NCBI RefSeq assembly: GCF_900105385.1 | Contig: NZ_LT629772.1 | Location: forward strand, 4,712,001-4,776,000 | DNA: 64,000 nucleotides | Source of the DNA: Microlunatus soli | Lineage (GTDB): Bacteria > Actinomycetota > Actinomycetes > Propionibacteriales > Propionibacteriaceae | Reading direction: 5' to 3' | Shown here: positions 51,988 through 60,590 of the stretch, piece after piece | How the letters are laid out: each line of letters starts with the position of its first letter | Position numbering within the stretch: position 1 is the first letter of the stretch | The notes under the pieces: model-generated | Databases searched by the model: none | Told to the model about the DNA's origin: nothing | The model's input: the letters and a program-made list of their open reading frames with translations, nothing else | Made by a program: the position numbers and the translations under genes

Positions 51988-53178
51988 ATGAGCGATGTCA
52001 CGGTGTTGGTGTCCGGAGCAAGTGTCGCCGGGCCGGCGCTTGCGCACTGGCTGTGCCGAGCCGGCGCCGCGGTGACCGTGGTGGAACAGGCACCCGGTCT
52101 GCGACCGGGCGGACAGGCCGTGGACGCCCGAGGGGTGGCCAAGGAAGTCATCGCGCGGATGGGTTTGGATGCCGCTGTGCGTGCGGCGTGCACCGACACC
52201 TCCGGTGCGTACATCGTCGACACCGACGGCACGGTGTTGGAGACGCACAGCGCCGAGGACCACGACGGCGACGGCTACATCGCCGACATCGAGATCCTGC
52301 GCGGCGACCTGACCCGCGTCCTGTACGACGACACCCGCGAGACGGCGAAGTACATCTTCGGAGACCGGATCGCTTCGCTGACCCAGGACGCCGCGGGCGT
52401 TGACGTGACGTTCGCCGGTGGCAGCAGCCGACGGTTCGATCTGGTGATCGGGGCCGAGGGTCTGCATTCGGCGTTACGAGCGATGGTGTTCGGTCCCCGG
52501 GAGCGATACGTCCGCGGGCTGGGTCTGATGTTGGCCTACTACAGCGTCCCCAACGAGTTCGGTCTGGACCGCTGGATGATCGACTACCCGGACGGCGGGC
52601 GCTCGGCGGGGCTGCGACCGATCCAGGACGCCACCCGGGCGATCGCCATGTTCTGCTTCCCTGCAAGCGATGTGACCGTGGACCACAGAGACATCGCGGC
52701 GCAGAAGAGGCTGGTGCGCGAGGGGATGGCCGGCTTCGGCTGGAAGACCGATCAGATCCTCGCGCATCTGGATGACACACCCGACTTCTACCTCGACGAG
52801 GTCTCCCAGGTGCTGATGGATCGCTGGTCCAGTGGGCGAGTGGGCCTGCTCGGCGATGCGGCGTACAGCGCTTCGCCGATGTCCGGCGGCGGCACCGGAC
52901 TGGCCCTGGTCGGTGCCTACCTGCTGGCCGGGGAGCTGGCGGCCTCGGGCTGGGATCCGGAGACCGGTTTTGCCCGGTACGAGCAGCGGATGCGCGACTA
53001 CGTCGAGGCCAATCAGGAGATCGGTCGGCTGCATGTGAACAGCCTCAGCGGTTCCCAGCACGGCGACGAGCCGGACGCGGAGCCCGACATGGCAGCCCTG
53101 ACCGGTCTGATCGAACGTGCCGTCGGCGGTCCGACACTGCCCGAGTACGACACCCTGCGGCCGATCGTCGGCAGCTGA
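51988..53178 (+). CDS. FAD-dependent monooxygenase (PHBH/tetracycline-hydroxylase type)
   Basis: Class A flavin monooxygenase of 396 residues. The N-terminal dinucleotide motif is VLVSGASVAGPALAHWLCRA (a variant GxSxxG), followed by VVEQAPGLRPGGQAVDARG. The FAD-ribityl GD motif is GRVGLLGDAAYSASPMSGGG and the C-terminal helix is TGLALVGAYLLAGELAASG. Similar enzymes hydroxylate aromatic compounds or antibiotics; the substrate is unknown. ATG 51988 has AGGAG 7 bp upstream. It lies alone between a MITE-like element and the hipBA operators, in the part of the window that looks most like accessory DNA. Confidence 0.92.
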   Translation: MSDVTVLVSGASVAGPALAHWLCRAGAAVTVVEQAPGLRPGGQAVDARGVAKEVIARMGLDAAVRAACTDTSGAYIVDTDGTVLETHSAEDHDGDGYIADIEILRGDLTRVLYDDTRETAKYIFGDRIASLTQDAAGVDVTFAGGSSRRFDLVIGAEGLHSALRAMVFGPRERYVRGLGLMLAYYSVPNEFGLDRWMIDYPDGGRSAGLRPIQDATRAIAMFCFPASDVTVDHRDIAAQKRLVREGMAGFGWKTDQILAHLDDTPDFYLDEVSQVLMDRWSSGRVGLLGDAAYSASPMSGGGTGLALVGAYLLAGELAASGWDPETGFARYEQRMRDYVEANQEIGRLHVNSLSGSQHGDEPDAEPDMAALTGLIERAVGGPTLPEYDTLRPIVGS

Positions 53179-53193
53179 GGCTCGCGCTATGCT

Positions 53194-53209
53194 ACTACGA
53201 TATCGTAGT
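53194..53209. promoter_or_regulatory. hipBA operator O1
   Basis: Perfect 16-bp palindrome ACTACGATATCGTAGT. Confidence 0.75.
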
Positions 53210-53219
53210 CACTCATCTT

Positions 53220-53237
53220 GACTACGAAAACGTAGTC
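53220..53237. promoter_or_regulatory. hipBA operator O2
   Basis: GACTACG-AAAA-CGTAGTC, perfect arms; centre 27 bp from that of O1. Confidence 0.78.
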
Positions 53238-53246
53238 AACTACTCT

Positions 53247-53264
53247 GACTACAAAACCGTAGTC
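53247..53264. promoter_or_regulatory. hipBA operator O3
   Basis: GACTAC-AAAACC-GTAGTC; centre 27 bp from that of O2. It ends just before the AGGAG ribosome site of hipB. Confidence 0.75.
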
Positions 53265-53277
53265 AGGAGCGTCGGAC

Positions 53278-53571
53278 GTGACGGAACATGAGCCGTACAG
53301 CGGACGAGTGACCAGCCCCGATTCCCTGGGGCGGATCCTGCAACAGGCGCGCCTGTTGGCCGGCCTCAGTCAACGAGAGCTGGCCGATCGGATCGGCGCC
53401 AGTCAGCGATACATCTGGGAGATCGAATCAGGGAAACCGTCGATCTTCGTCGAGCGCCTGTTCTCCTACATGACAGAGACCGGTGTGTCGCTCACCGCGA
53501 CGGTCAACCCGCCGGTGGCGAACCGTGACGACAGCGCCGCGACACGGGGCGGTGCTCAATCCGATGGCTGA
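53278..53571 (+). CDS. hipB: HipB-type XRE antitoxin
   Basis: DNA-binding antitoxin of 97 residues. The XRE/Cro HTH spans about residues 16-75 (LGRILQQARLLAGLSQRELA, DRIGASQRYIWEIESGKPSI). The C-terminal tail (TVNPPVANRDDSAATRGGAQ) is flexible, like the HipB tail that contacts HipA. GTG 53278 has AGGAG 8 bp upstream. Three palindromic operators precede it, consistent with cooperative autorepression by HipBA. It overlaps hipA by 8 bp. Confidence 0.88.
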   Translation: MTEHEPYSGRVTSPDSLGRILQQARLLAGLSQRELADRIGASQRYIWEIESGKPSIFVERLFSYMTETGVSLTATVNPPVANRDDSAATRGGAQSDG

Positions 53572-54796
53572 CCTTCTCGTCGAGCTCTACGGCAACCCGA
53601 TCGGCGCGCTGCGTGGGACCTGGCGGACCTTCGACTTCCATGCCGACCGGAGAGCTGTCGGTCGATACGGACTCGACAGCATGATCTTGTCCGTCGCCAT
53701 CCCGCTCGCCGCCGTCACTCAGCGGTCCAACCGGGCGAGGCGGCAGTTGTTCTTCGCGGGTCTGCTGCCTGAAGGGCGGATGCTCAGCGGCCTTGCCGAC
53801 GAAGCATCGCTTCCGGTCCACGACACGATCGGGCTGCTGCGACGTTACGGTCGCGACGTCGCGGGCGCATTACAGATCTGGGATCCCGACGTTCCGGGCG
53901 AGCCGAAACGACCTGCGGTCGATGCTCTCACCGAGAGCGGTGTCGCCGAACTCCTTCTTGACGTGGGAAATCATCCGCTGGCCAACAAGCCACAGGGCGG
54001 CAAGACCTCATTGGCGGGTGTCCAGGACAAGATCGTTCTTGCTCGAACGGTCGACGGCTGGGCGCGGGTCCTCGACGGATATCCGTCCACCCACATCCTC
54101 AAGCCGCAGACCGGCGATCATCCGACGATGATCTACGACGAGGAATACGGATCGCGTATCGCCCGCGCGCTCGGACTGATCGGTTACTCGACCACGATCG
54201 ACAGCTTCGACGACGTACCTGCGCTCGTGATCGAACGCTATGACCGCAGCCCGGACGACGCAGGCGACGGCAGGATCCATCAGGAGGACTTCAGTCAGGC
54301 GCTCGGGCTGTCGGGTGATCAGAAGTATCAGCGATATGGGGGCGGTGCGAGCCTGGCTCGTGTCGCCTCTGTCCTGGCCCGCCATGCCGGTCAGGACTCT
54401 CTGCGCAGACTCCTCACCCTGACCACATTGTCGGTCGCGATCGGCAACCTCGACCTGCACACGAAGAACCTGTCGCTGCTGCACTCAACGAATCAGGCGA
54501 TCACTCTCGCGCCGGCCTATGACGTCGTGCCCCAGACCCATCTTCCGACTGATGGCGAGATGGCGTTGACTGTCGCCGGAAAGTACCGTCACGCGGCGAT
54601 CACGCGGGATGACCTGGTGCAGGAGGGCACTGCTTGGGGAATCCGCGGCGCTGCCTCGATCGTGGCCGACACGCTCGACCGCATCGTCGATGTCGTCGGG
54701 GCAGAGGCGCCCCTCCCGAACTCCTACCCGGGCCTGGCCGACGACATCGGTCGATTCACTCGCAATCTTGCGGCCGGCAAGCCTGCCGGTGGATGA
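53564..54796 (+). CDS. hipA: HipA-type serine/threonine kinase toxin
   Basis: Kinase toxin of 410 residues. An N-terminal subdomain (VELYGNPIGALRGTW, FFAGLLPEGRMLSGLADEA) is followed by the kinase core. The Gly/Ser loop GGKTSLAGVQDKIVL carries Ser149, equivalent in position to the autophosphorylated Ser150 of E. coli HipA. Further motifs are STHILKP (nucleotide Lys), the catalytic loop GNLDLHTKN (Asp297) and the metal-binding LAPAYDVV (Asp320). In E. coli, HipA phosphorylates glutamyl-tRNA synthetase and halts translation; the target here is not known. All catalytic residues appear intact. ATG 53564 is inside the end of hipB. Confidence 0.9.
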   Translation: MADLLVELYGNPIGALRGTWRTFDFHADRRAVGRYGLDSMILSVAIPLAAVTQRSNRARRQLFFAGLLPEGRMLSGLADEASLPVHDTIGLLRRYGRDVAGALQIWDPDVPGEPKRPAVDALTESGVAELLLDVGNHPLANKPQGGKTSLAGVQDKIVLARTVDGWARVLDGYPSTHILKPQTGDHPTMIYDEEYGSRIARALGLIGYSTTIDSFDDVPALVIERYDRSPDDAGDGRIHQEDFSQALGLSGDQKYQRYGGGASLARVASVLARHAGQDSLRRLLTLTTLSVAIGNLDLHTKNLSLLHSTNQAITLAPAYDVVPQTHLPTDGEMALTVAGKYRHAAITRDDLVQEGTAWGIRGAASIVADTLDRIVDVVGAEAPLPNSYPGLADDIGRFTRNLAAGKPAGG

Positions 54797-54825
54797 CGGC
54801 GATCTCGACATCCTGATCGTGCAGC

Positions 54826-55968
54826 TCAGCCGAGGCCCTGGACCCGGAACTGCATCACGTGGTACGGCCAGTTGCCCGCACCTTCGGTGGTGTTCCACTG
54901 GCTGACCGACAGATGCAGATCGTTCAGTGTCGAACCGGGGATGATGTAGCCGCCGTAGAGCTGCGCGACGTGAGTGTCGTCCTCCTGGCCCCAGCTGCCG
55001 CCGTGGATCAGCGTCTGCCGGTCCGCCTCGTACAGGTTGGACGTGGGAGTGTCCATGATCATGGAGTCGATCCGGTAGTTGCCGGCGTCGAACCAGGTGA
55101 GGATCCACTTGCCACCCATCGGGCGCAGGCACATTTCGCCGGCTTTCCCTTCCAGGACAGGGGTTGGCGCGTTGCCCCAACCCCAGGTGCCACCGGCGTA
55201 ACCCCACGGTTCGTACGCGTCCGGCTGGGCGATCCGATCGGCCGGCACCCGATGCAGGATGATCGGTTTGTCGCGTTGGAAGCCGGTGGAGTAGACATAC
55301 ACGAACCCGTCGTCGCCCAGACCCCAGGTGATCAACTGGAACAGGCCGTTGTCGCGGCCGGCGTCGAATTTCGCCCCGGTGTGCACCCAGCTGCCGCCGT
55401 TGTCGTCGGATCGCCAGATCTCGGTCCAGACCACGTTGCCCAGGCCCTTGTTGACCATCACGTGCAGATACAGGCTGCCGCCGATCGTGATCACGTCCGA
55501 GGGCAGCACGGTGGAGAACTCCGGATTGTCGTGCTGGTAGGCCCAGAGTTGTTCGGCCCGGTCACCGCCGAAGGCGCCGGACCAGGTGACACCGGCGGCC
55601 AGGTCGGTCGTTGCAGAGAACAGCGCGGTCGGTGATCGCCAGTCCGGATCGCCGACGGTCCGGGCGAAGCTGTCGCCGAAGATGAAGATCATCCGGCCGT
55701 CGGGCATCCGGGTCGGGATGCCGAGGTCGGTGGCCTCCATCTGATAGGCGCTGGTCAGTCCGGGGCCGGTCAGGTCCTTGATCTTGTGCACGGTCGGTGC
55801 GGCGGACGCCGTCGGAGTACCCCGGATCAAGCTGCTGCCGGTCAAGCCGAGCCCGACCGTGGTCCCCGCGGCTCCGCGCAGCAACGCGGCCCTGCTGAAG
55901 CGTCGGCCGGAGCGGTCGGATGGCGTAGGTGGGTCCGCGTGTGACGTGGCCGGGGTGGTGTTCGACAT
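54826..55968 (-). CDS. Tat-secreted DUF4185 protein
   Basis: Secreted protein of 380 residues. The signal has the twin-arginine motif GRRFSRAALLRGAAGTTVG, a hydrophobic stretch and a cleavage site near TASAAPT. The mature part is DUF4185, a beta-propeller-like domain related to glycoside hydrolase folds: GRMIFIFGDSFARTVGDPDW, YLHVMVNKGLGNVVWTEIWR, SDDNGGSWVHTGAKFD and WILTWFDAGNYRIDSMIM. Likely acts on or binds extracellular polysaccharide, possibly in cell-envelope arabinan metabolism, but this is inference. ATG 55968 has GAGGAG upstream. Divergent from dprE1 with 120 bp between. Confidence 0.87.
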   Translation of the reverse strand: MSNTTPATSHADPPTPSDRSGRRFSRAALLRGAAGTTVGLGLTGSSLIRGTPTASAAPTVHKIKDLTGPGLTSAYQMEATDLGIPTRMPDGRMIFIFGDSFARTVGDPDWRSPTALFSATTDLAAGVTWSGAFGGDRAEQLWAYQHDNPEFSTVLPSDVITIGGSLYLHVMVNKGLGNVVWTEIWRSDDNGGSWVHTGAKFDAGRDNGLFQLITWGLGDDGFVYVYSTGFQRDKPIILHRVPADRIAQPDAYEPWGYAGGTWGWGNAPTPVLEGKAGEMCLRPMGGKWILTWFDAGNYRIDSMIMDTPTSNLYEADRQTLIHGGSWGQEDDTHVAQLYGGYIIPGSTLNDLHLSVSQWNTTEGAGNWPYHVMQFRVQGLG

Positions 55969-56076
55969 CGTTGCTCCTCATCGAGCGGCGAAGGACGGGC
56001 ACCGAAGCCCGCCGGTTGACGAAATCGATTTCACGCTAGCATCGAAGGCCACCGCCGGGCCAGGCCCGCCGACGTC

Positions 56077-56082
56077 TACGCT
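56077..56082 (+). promoter_or_regulatory. -10 box (TACGCT), leaderless promoter of dprE1
   Basis: TACGCT 6 bp before GTG 56089. Confidence 0.5.
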
Positions 56083-56088
56083 GGCACC

Positions 56089-57480
56089 GTGGCCGAGCTG
56101 CAGACACTGACCGGGTGGGCGCGTACCTCGCCGAGCGCCTCCGAGCTGATCCCGGCAACCGACCTGACGGCGGTCCGCGCCGCCGTCGCCACCGCCGGCC
56201 GCAGGGATCGGGTCGGTGGCGGCCGCCGAGGTGTGATCGCCCGCGGCCTCGGTCGCAGCTACGGCGATCCCGCCCAGAACGCCGGCGGTGTCGTGCTGGA
56301 CATGACCGCGCTGCGGCGGATCCACCGGATCGACGCCGGCAACGACGGCGAGTGGGGCGAAGCGGTCGTCGACGCCGGCGTCTCCCTTGATCAACTGCTG
56401 CGGACCGCGGTCCGTTTCGGGCTCTGGCTGCCGGTGATGCCGGGCACCCGGCAGGTGACGATCGGCGGGGCGATCGGCTCCGACGTGCACGGCAAGAATC
56501 ACCACACCGCCGGCAGTTTCGGCAATCACGTCCGGTCGCTGGAGCTGCTGACCGCCGACGGCGAGGTCCGGACGTTGACGCCGGACGGAGCCGACCGGGA
56601 CCTGTTCTGGGCGACGGTCGGCGGGATGGGGCTGACCGGGATCGTTCTCGGCGCGACCATTGCGTTGAAGCGGGTGCCGACGGCCTACTTCGTGGTGGAC
56701 AGCGACCGGACCAGCGACCTGGACGAGACGCTCGCCTTCTACAGCGACGGCCGGGACGCCAGCTACGACTACTCGATGGCCTGGTTCGACTCGATGTCGA
56801 CCGATCATCGGATGGGTCGGGCTGCCTTCTCCCGCGGCTCGATCGCCACCGTTGATCAACTGCCGAAGAAGCTGCGTCGCGATCCACTGAAATTCGATGC
56901 ACCGCAGTTGATCACGTTGCCCGATGTCTTTCCGAACGGGTTGGCGAACAAGATCACTTTCGGCACGGTCAGCACGGCCTGGTATTACAAGACGCCGAGA
57001 CGAGGCCGCCGGCAGATCCAGAATCTGACCAGCTTCTATCACCCGCTGGACATGATCGGGGAGTGGAACCGCGGCTACGGCAGCAGGGGATTCCTGCAGT
57101 ACCAATGCCTGCTGCCGTTCGAGCGGGATGATCAACTGCGGGCGATGGTGCGGCGGATCGCCGACAGCGGACAGGTCTCGTTCCTCAATGTGCTGAAGCG
57201 GATGGGGGACGCCAACCCGGCGCCGCTGTCGTTTCCTCGCCCCGGCTGGACGATCACCATGGACTTCCCGGTCGGACGCGGACTCGATCGGCTGTGTGCC
57301 GATCTTGATGCGATGGTCGCCGAGGCCGACGGACGGCTCTACCTGGCCAAAGATTCTCGGATGACGCCGGAGGCGTTCGCCGCCATGTATCCGCGGCTCG
57401 ACGAGTGGCGAGCGATCAGGGACGCCGTCGATCCCGATCGGGTGTTCACCTCCGACCAGTCCCGTCGACTGGGGCTGTGA
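56089..57480 (+). CDS. dprE1: Decaprenylphosphoryl-beta-D-ribose 2-oxidase DprE1
   Basis: FAD-dependent oxidase of 463 residues that starts epimerisation of polyprenylphosphoryl-ribose to the arabinose donor of cell-wall arabinan. Close match along the whole length: [40 protein letters not shown] (with NHH), [38 protein letters not shown] and LYLAKDSR (catalytic Lys). The position equal to M. tuberculosis Cys387, the benzothiazinone target, is Thr390 here ([10 protein letters not shown] against PGWNICVDFP). GTG 56089 follows TACGCT by 6 bp. No dprE2 gene adjoins. Its 3' end overlaps the convergent haemoglobin fusion gene by 35 bp. Confidence 0.92.
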   Translation: MAELQTLTGWARTSPSASELIPATDLTAVRAAVATAGRRDRVGGGRRGVIARGLGRSYGDPAQNAGGVVLDMTALRRIHRIDAGNDGEWGEAVVDAGVSLDQLLRTAVRFGLWLPVMPGTRQVTIGGAIGSDVHGKNHHTAGSFGNHVRSLELLTADGEVRTLTPDGADRDLFWATVGGMGLTGIVLGATIALKRVPTAYFVVDSDRTSDLDETLAFYSDGRDASYDYSMAWFDSMSTDHRMGRAAFSRGSIATVDQLPKKLRRDPLKFDAPQLITLPDVFPNGLANKITFGTVSTAWYYKTPRRGRRQIQNLTSFYHPLDMIGEWNRGYGSRGFLQYQCLLPFERDDQLRAMVRRIADSGQVSFLNVLKRMGDANPAPLSFPRPGWTITMDFPVGRGLDRLCADLDAMVAEADGRLYLAKDSRMTPEAFAAMYPRLDEWRAIRDAVDPDRVFTSDQSRRLGL

Positions 57481-58258
57481 CCTCCGACCGCCAAGGCGGC
57501 AACGCCCAATCCCAGGAAGGCATTGCCGCGTGCGGATCGGGTTCGCCGACGCCGGGCGCCGACAACTGCACCGCCATCCGGCTTCCCCATTCGAGATAGC
57601 CGACGAACGAGCCGCGGAACTCCGGGTCGGCCGGCATCCCGATCTCGTCGTCGGTCTGCAGCAGGACGTCGACCCAGCGGCGTCGTTGGGGTTCGGTGAG
57701 GCGACGGCCGCGATGCTGGTTGATCATGGTCGCGTGCCCGCCGCGGGCCGCCGTCGCCCGCTGTTCGGAGTACGCTCTCGGGCCGCCGAACACCTCACCC
57801 AACCACTGCGCAACCCGGACCTGATGGTCACTCGGCATCGCCGCGAAGACCGGCGCCAGCAGTTCGTCGTCGGGCACCTTGGCGTAGAACACCCGGGTCA
57901 GTTCGGCGAACGCCTCGGCACCGCCCGCCCACTCGTACAGGGTCGGCACGGCGGCGCCGCGGCCGACCACCGCCGTCGGCCGATAGTGCCGCATCTCCTC
58001 GATCCGGTCGACGTAGGGCGAGATGGCGGCGAAGAACGCGGGGAACCGTTCACTGCCCCGGAAGCCGTGCAGATGATCTTCGGTGGAGGTCCAGGTGATC
58101 CGCAGCACGTAACAGGCCGGATCCTCTTCGCAGCGGCTGAGCTCGTAGTCATGGCATTGCGATGCCCCGGTGAGCTGTCGCGCGGCTCTGGCATAGTCGG
58201 ACTCGAATTCGGCGGCATCGCCATCGGGGATCCGATAGCGAATGTATTCGGTGATCAT
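57446..58258 (-). CDS. ABM-domain / group II truncated haemoglobin fusion
   Basis: Chimera of 270 residues. Residues 1-95 form an antibiotic biosynthesis monooxygenase (ABM, ferredoxin-like) domain ([40 protein letters not shown]). Residues 105-235 are a group II truncated haemoglobin with expected haem-pocket residues: Tyr125 (B10, in TRVFYAKV), Phe138 (CD1), proximal His182 (INQHRGRRL) and Trp195 (G8). Such fusions are known from Streptomyces avermitilis. A role in NO, peroxide or quinone chemistry is likely but unproven. Start ATG 58258; divergent from an HxlR regulator 76 bp away, probably its controller. Confidence 0.88.
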   Translation of the reverse strand: MITEYIRYRIPDGDAAEFESDYARAARQLTGASQCHDYELSRCEEDPACYVLRITWTSTEDHLHGFRGSERFPAFFAAISPYVDRIEEMRHYRPTAVVGRGAAVPTLYEWAGGAEAFAELTRVFYAKVPDDELLAPVFAAMPSDHQVRVAQWLGEVFGGPRAYSEQRATAARGGHATMINQHRGRRLTEPQRRRWVDVLLQTDDEIGMPADPEFRGSFVGYLEWGSRMAVQLSAPGVGEPDPHAAMPSWDWALPPWRSEVTAPVDGTGRR

Positions 58259-58334
58259 GGCACTACTCGACCATCGGCGGCGTCGCCGCACAAGAACGCA
58301 CCAACCGGTGCGTACCCGTTCCGAGGAGGGGCCG

Positions 58335-58691
58335 ATGCGGCGTGCCGACAGCAGCGACGCGATCTATCACTGCCCGGTGGAGGTGTCCTTGGAGGTCCTG
58401 GACGGCAAGTGGACGCCGGTCATCCTGGCTCACCTCAAGGAGGGGGTGCAGCGCTACGGCGACCTGCACCGTCGGATGCCTCAGGTCAGTGAGAAGATGC
58501 TCACCCAGCGGCTCCGTGACCTGATCGCCGACGGCCTGGTCGACCGGCACGTCGGTGACGGCAAACCGGCGCCCGTGTCCTACCGGCTGACCGAAGAGGG
58601 GCGGACCCTCACGCCGGTGCTTGAGGCGTTGTACGCCTGGGGCGCCGGACGTGCCGAGCGGTTCGGCCTCACCGTCCGGCAAATCCGGTAA
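58335..58691 (+). CDS. HxlR-family transcriptional regulator
   Basis: Regulator of 118 residues with a complete HxlR winged helix: CPVEVSLEVLDGKWTPVILA, HLKEGVQRYGDLHRRMPQVS, EKMLTQRLRDLIADGLVDRH and the wing PAPVSYRLTEEGRTLTPVLE. One Cys near the N-terminus (YHCPVEV) is at the position used for redox or aldehyde sensing in some HxlR/QorR proteins. ATG 58335 has GAGGAGG 5 bp upstream; the longer frame is unsupported. Divergent from the ABM-haemoglobin fusion. Confidence 0.9.
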   Translation: MRRADSSDAIYHCPVEVSLEVLDGKWTPVILAHLKEGVQRYGDLHRRMPQVSEKMLTQRLRDLIADGLVDRHVGDGKPAPVSYRLTEEGRTLTPVLEALYAWGAGRAERFGLTVRQIR

Positions 58692-58713
58692 CCCGGGCTG
58701 GGAAGATGGTGCG

Positions 58714-59556
58714 GTGTCGTTCCATTACCAGGTGCCGAAGCGGTTCTCCGATCTCAACGTCGGCGGTCATGTTGATCATGCCGTGCTGATCGACTACCTG
58801 CAGGAGGCACGGACCGAGTTGTTGCTGTCGGCCCCCGAGCCGATGCCGGCGATGCTGGACAGCGGGGTGCTGGTCACCGGGCATCAGGTCGAATACCTGG
58901 CGCCGATCGGTTATCGCGCCCCGGTCGTCGACGCCGAGGTCTGGGTCGATCAGGTCGGCGCGGCACGATTCTCGATCAGCTATCGGCTCAGCGACGATGG
59001 CGTCCCGGTCGCTCGAGCTCGGACCTTCTGTGTCCCGTACGACCTGACGACGGCGACCATGCGCCGGTTGGCCGCCGATGAGCGGGCGCTGCTCACCGGC
59101 GCGATCGAGACTCCGGTGCCGATCACGCCACTGCCGAAGGTCCGGGTCGACCTCGGCTCGGCCGCGGAACTGCCGATCCGGGTGCGCTGGGCCGACCTGG
59201 ACTCCTACCGGCATGTCAACAACGTGAAATTCTACGACTATGTCGCGCAGGGGCGGATGGAACTGCTGTCCGGCGCCCGACTCGGCGGCGGCGTGGATCC
59301 GTGGGTGGTCCGGCAGCAGGATCTGGACTACCGGCTGCCGATCGACTTCCGGCGGGAACCGTACCGGGTGCGGACCGCGGTCACCGCGCTCGGCGACACC
59401 TCCTGCACCCTCAGCGCCGACATCGTCGACCCGTCAGATCAACGCTGCTTCGCCACCGCACGATCGGTCGTGGTGCTGCTCGGTGCCGACGGCAGGCCGC
59501 AACCGATCCCCGGCGAGTGGCGGGACAAGCTGGTCACAGTAGGCTCCCCGGCATGA
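58714..59556 (+). CDS. Double-hotdog acyl-CoA thioesterase
   Basis: Protein of 280 residues with two hotdog domains of the 4-hydroxybenzoyl-CoA thioesterase type, probably hydrolysing acyl-CoA. Domain 1 contains DLNVGGHVDHAVLIDYLQEA and domain 2 DLDSYRHVNNVKFYDYVAQG; both have the catalytic-helix Asp/His-Asn pattern, clearer in domain 2 (HVNN). GTG 58714 has GGAAGA upstream and lies 22 bp after the HxlR stop, so it may be cotranscribed with it. The next gene overlaps its stop (ATGA). Confidence 0.88.
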   Translation: MSFHYQVPKRFSDLNVGGHVDHAVLIDYLQEARTELLLSAPEPMPAMLDSGVLVTGHQVEYLAPIGYRAPVVDAEVWVDQVGAARFSISYRLSDDGVPVARARTFCVPYDLTTATMRRLAADERALLTGAIETPVPITPLPKVRVDLGSAAELPIRVRWADLDSYRHVNNVKFYDYVAQGRMELLSGARLGGGVDPWVVRQQDLDYRLPIDFRREPYRVRTAVTALGDTSCTLSADIVDPSDQRCFATARSVVVLLGADGRPQPIPGEWRDKLVTVGSPA

Positions 59557-60590
59557 CGGATGTACAGGTACCGACCGGACAGCGGCGGTCGTTGTTGATC
59601 AAGCCCGGCGAGGTCGAGGTGGAGCAGGCGACGGTGCCGCAACCGGGGCCGGACCAGGTGTTGATCGAGATCTCGGCGGTCGGGATCTGTGGCTCCGACG
59701 TGCACTACTTCGAACACGGTCGGATCGCCGATTTCGTGGTCGAGCAGCCGCTGGTGCTGGGCCACGAGGCGTCCGGTGTGATCCGCGCGCTGGGCAGCGC
59801 GGTCACCGATCGACAGCTCGGGCAGCGGGTCGCGCTGGAGCCGCAGGAGACCTGCGGTCACTGCAAACAGTGCCAGGCCGGCCGCTACAACCTGTGTTCC
59901 GACGTCCAGTTCTACGCCACGCCGCCGGTGCACGGCGCCTTCGCCGAGTATGTGGTGTTGAACGCCGGCCGCGCCCACCCGATCCCGGACACGCTGTCCG
60001 ACGAAGCCGGAGCGTTGATCGAACCGCTCGCGGTCGGGGTGTCGGCCAACCGCAAGGCCGCCGTCGAACCGGGGGACCGGGTGCTGGTCACCGGTGCCGG
60101 TCCGGTCGGGCTGCTCGCTGCCGGGGTCGCCCGCGCCCGCGGCGGCTGGGTCGCCGTCAGCGACACCAACGCGTACCGGTTGCAGGTCGCCCGGGACCGT
60201 GGCGCGCACGCGACCATCGACGCCACCCAGGGTTCGCCCCGCGACCAGCAGGGTGAATTCGACGTCATCCTGGAGTGCAGCGGGGCCGGACCTGCGGTGC
60301 TGGGGGCCTTCGACGCCGCGGCGCCGGCGGCTCGGGTGGTGCTGATCGGGATGGGGGCTGCCAGCCTCGAGCTGCCGGTCAGTCTGATTCAGAACCGTGA
60401 GCTGTGGGTCACCGGCGTCTTCCGCTACGCCAACTGCTACCCGGCCGCCATCGCGTTGGCCGCCGACGGCGCCATCGACCTGGACTCGCTGGTCACCGCC
60501 CGGTTCGGGATCGACGAGGTCGCCGACGCGCTCACCGCGCTGCGCCGCGACCCGCACACCCTGAAGCCGGTCGTCTACCCGAGTCGCTGA
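59553..60590 (+). CDS. Zinc-dependent polyol dehydrogenase (sorbitol/xylitol dehydrogenase-like)
   Basis: Medium-chain zinc dehydrogenase of 345 residues. Catalytic zinc site: VGICGSDVHYFEHGRIADF (Cys, His pair) and LGHEASGVI (His-Glu). Structural zinc Cys set: ETCGHCKQCQAGRYNLC. The Rossmann motif is VLVTGAGPVGLLAAGVARAR. FEHGRIADF and ALEPQETCGHCKQC place it near sorbitol/L-iditol dehydrogenases. The substrate is inferred. Start overlaps the thioesterase stop (ATGA). Its stop abuts that of the convergent globin gene in TGATCA (60588-60593). Confidence 0.92.
   Translation: MTDVQVPTGQRRSLLIKPGEVEVEQATVPQPGPDQVLIEISAVGICGSDVHYFEHGRIADFVVEQPLVLGHEASGVIRALGSAVTDRQLGQRVALEPQETCGHCKQCQAGRYNLCSDVQFYATPPVHGAFAEYVVLNAGRAHPIPDTLSDEAGALIEPLAVGVSANRKAAVEPGDRVLVTGAGPVGLLAAGVARARGGWVAVSDTNAYRLQVARDRGAHATIDATQGSPRDQQGEFDVILECSGAGPAVLGAFDAAAPAARVVLIGMGAASLELPVSLIQNRELWVTGVFRYANCYPAAIALAADGAIDLDSLVTARFGIDEVADALTALRRDPHTLKPVVYPSR

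Noticed and set aside
53194-53264. Three regularly spaced palindromes considered as a CRISPR-like array
   Set aside because: Repeats are only 16-18 bp and palindromic, spaced 9-10 bp apart, directly before an autoregulated antitoxin gene; operators explain them.
55978-57135. 385-codon minus-strand frame across dprE1
   Set aside because: Shadow of dprE1, which matches its family along the full length.
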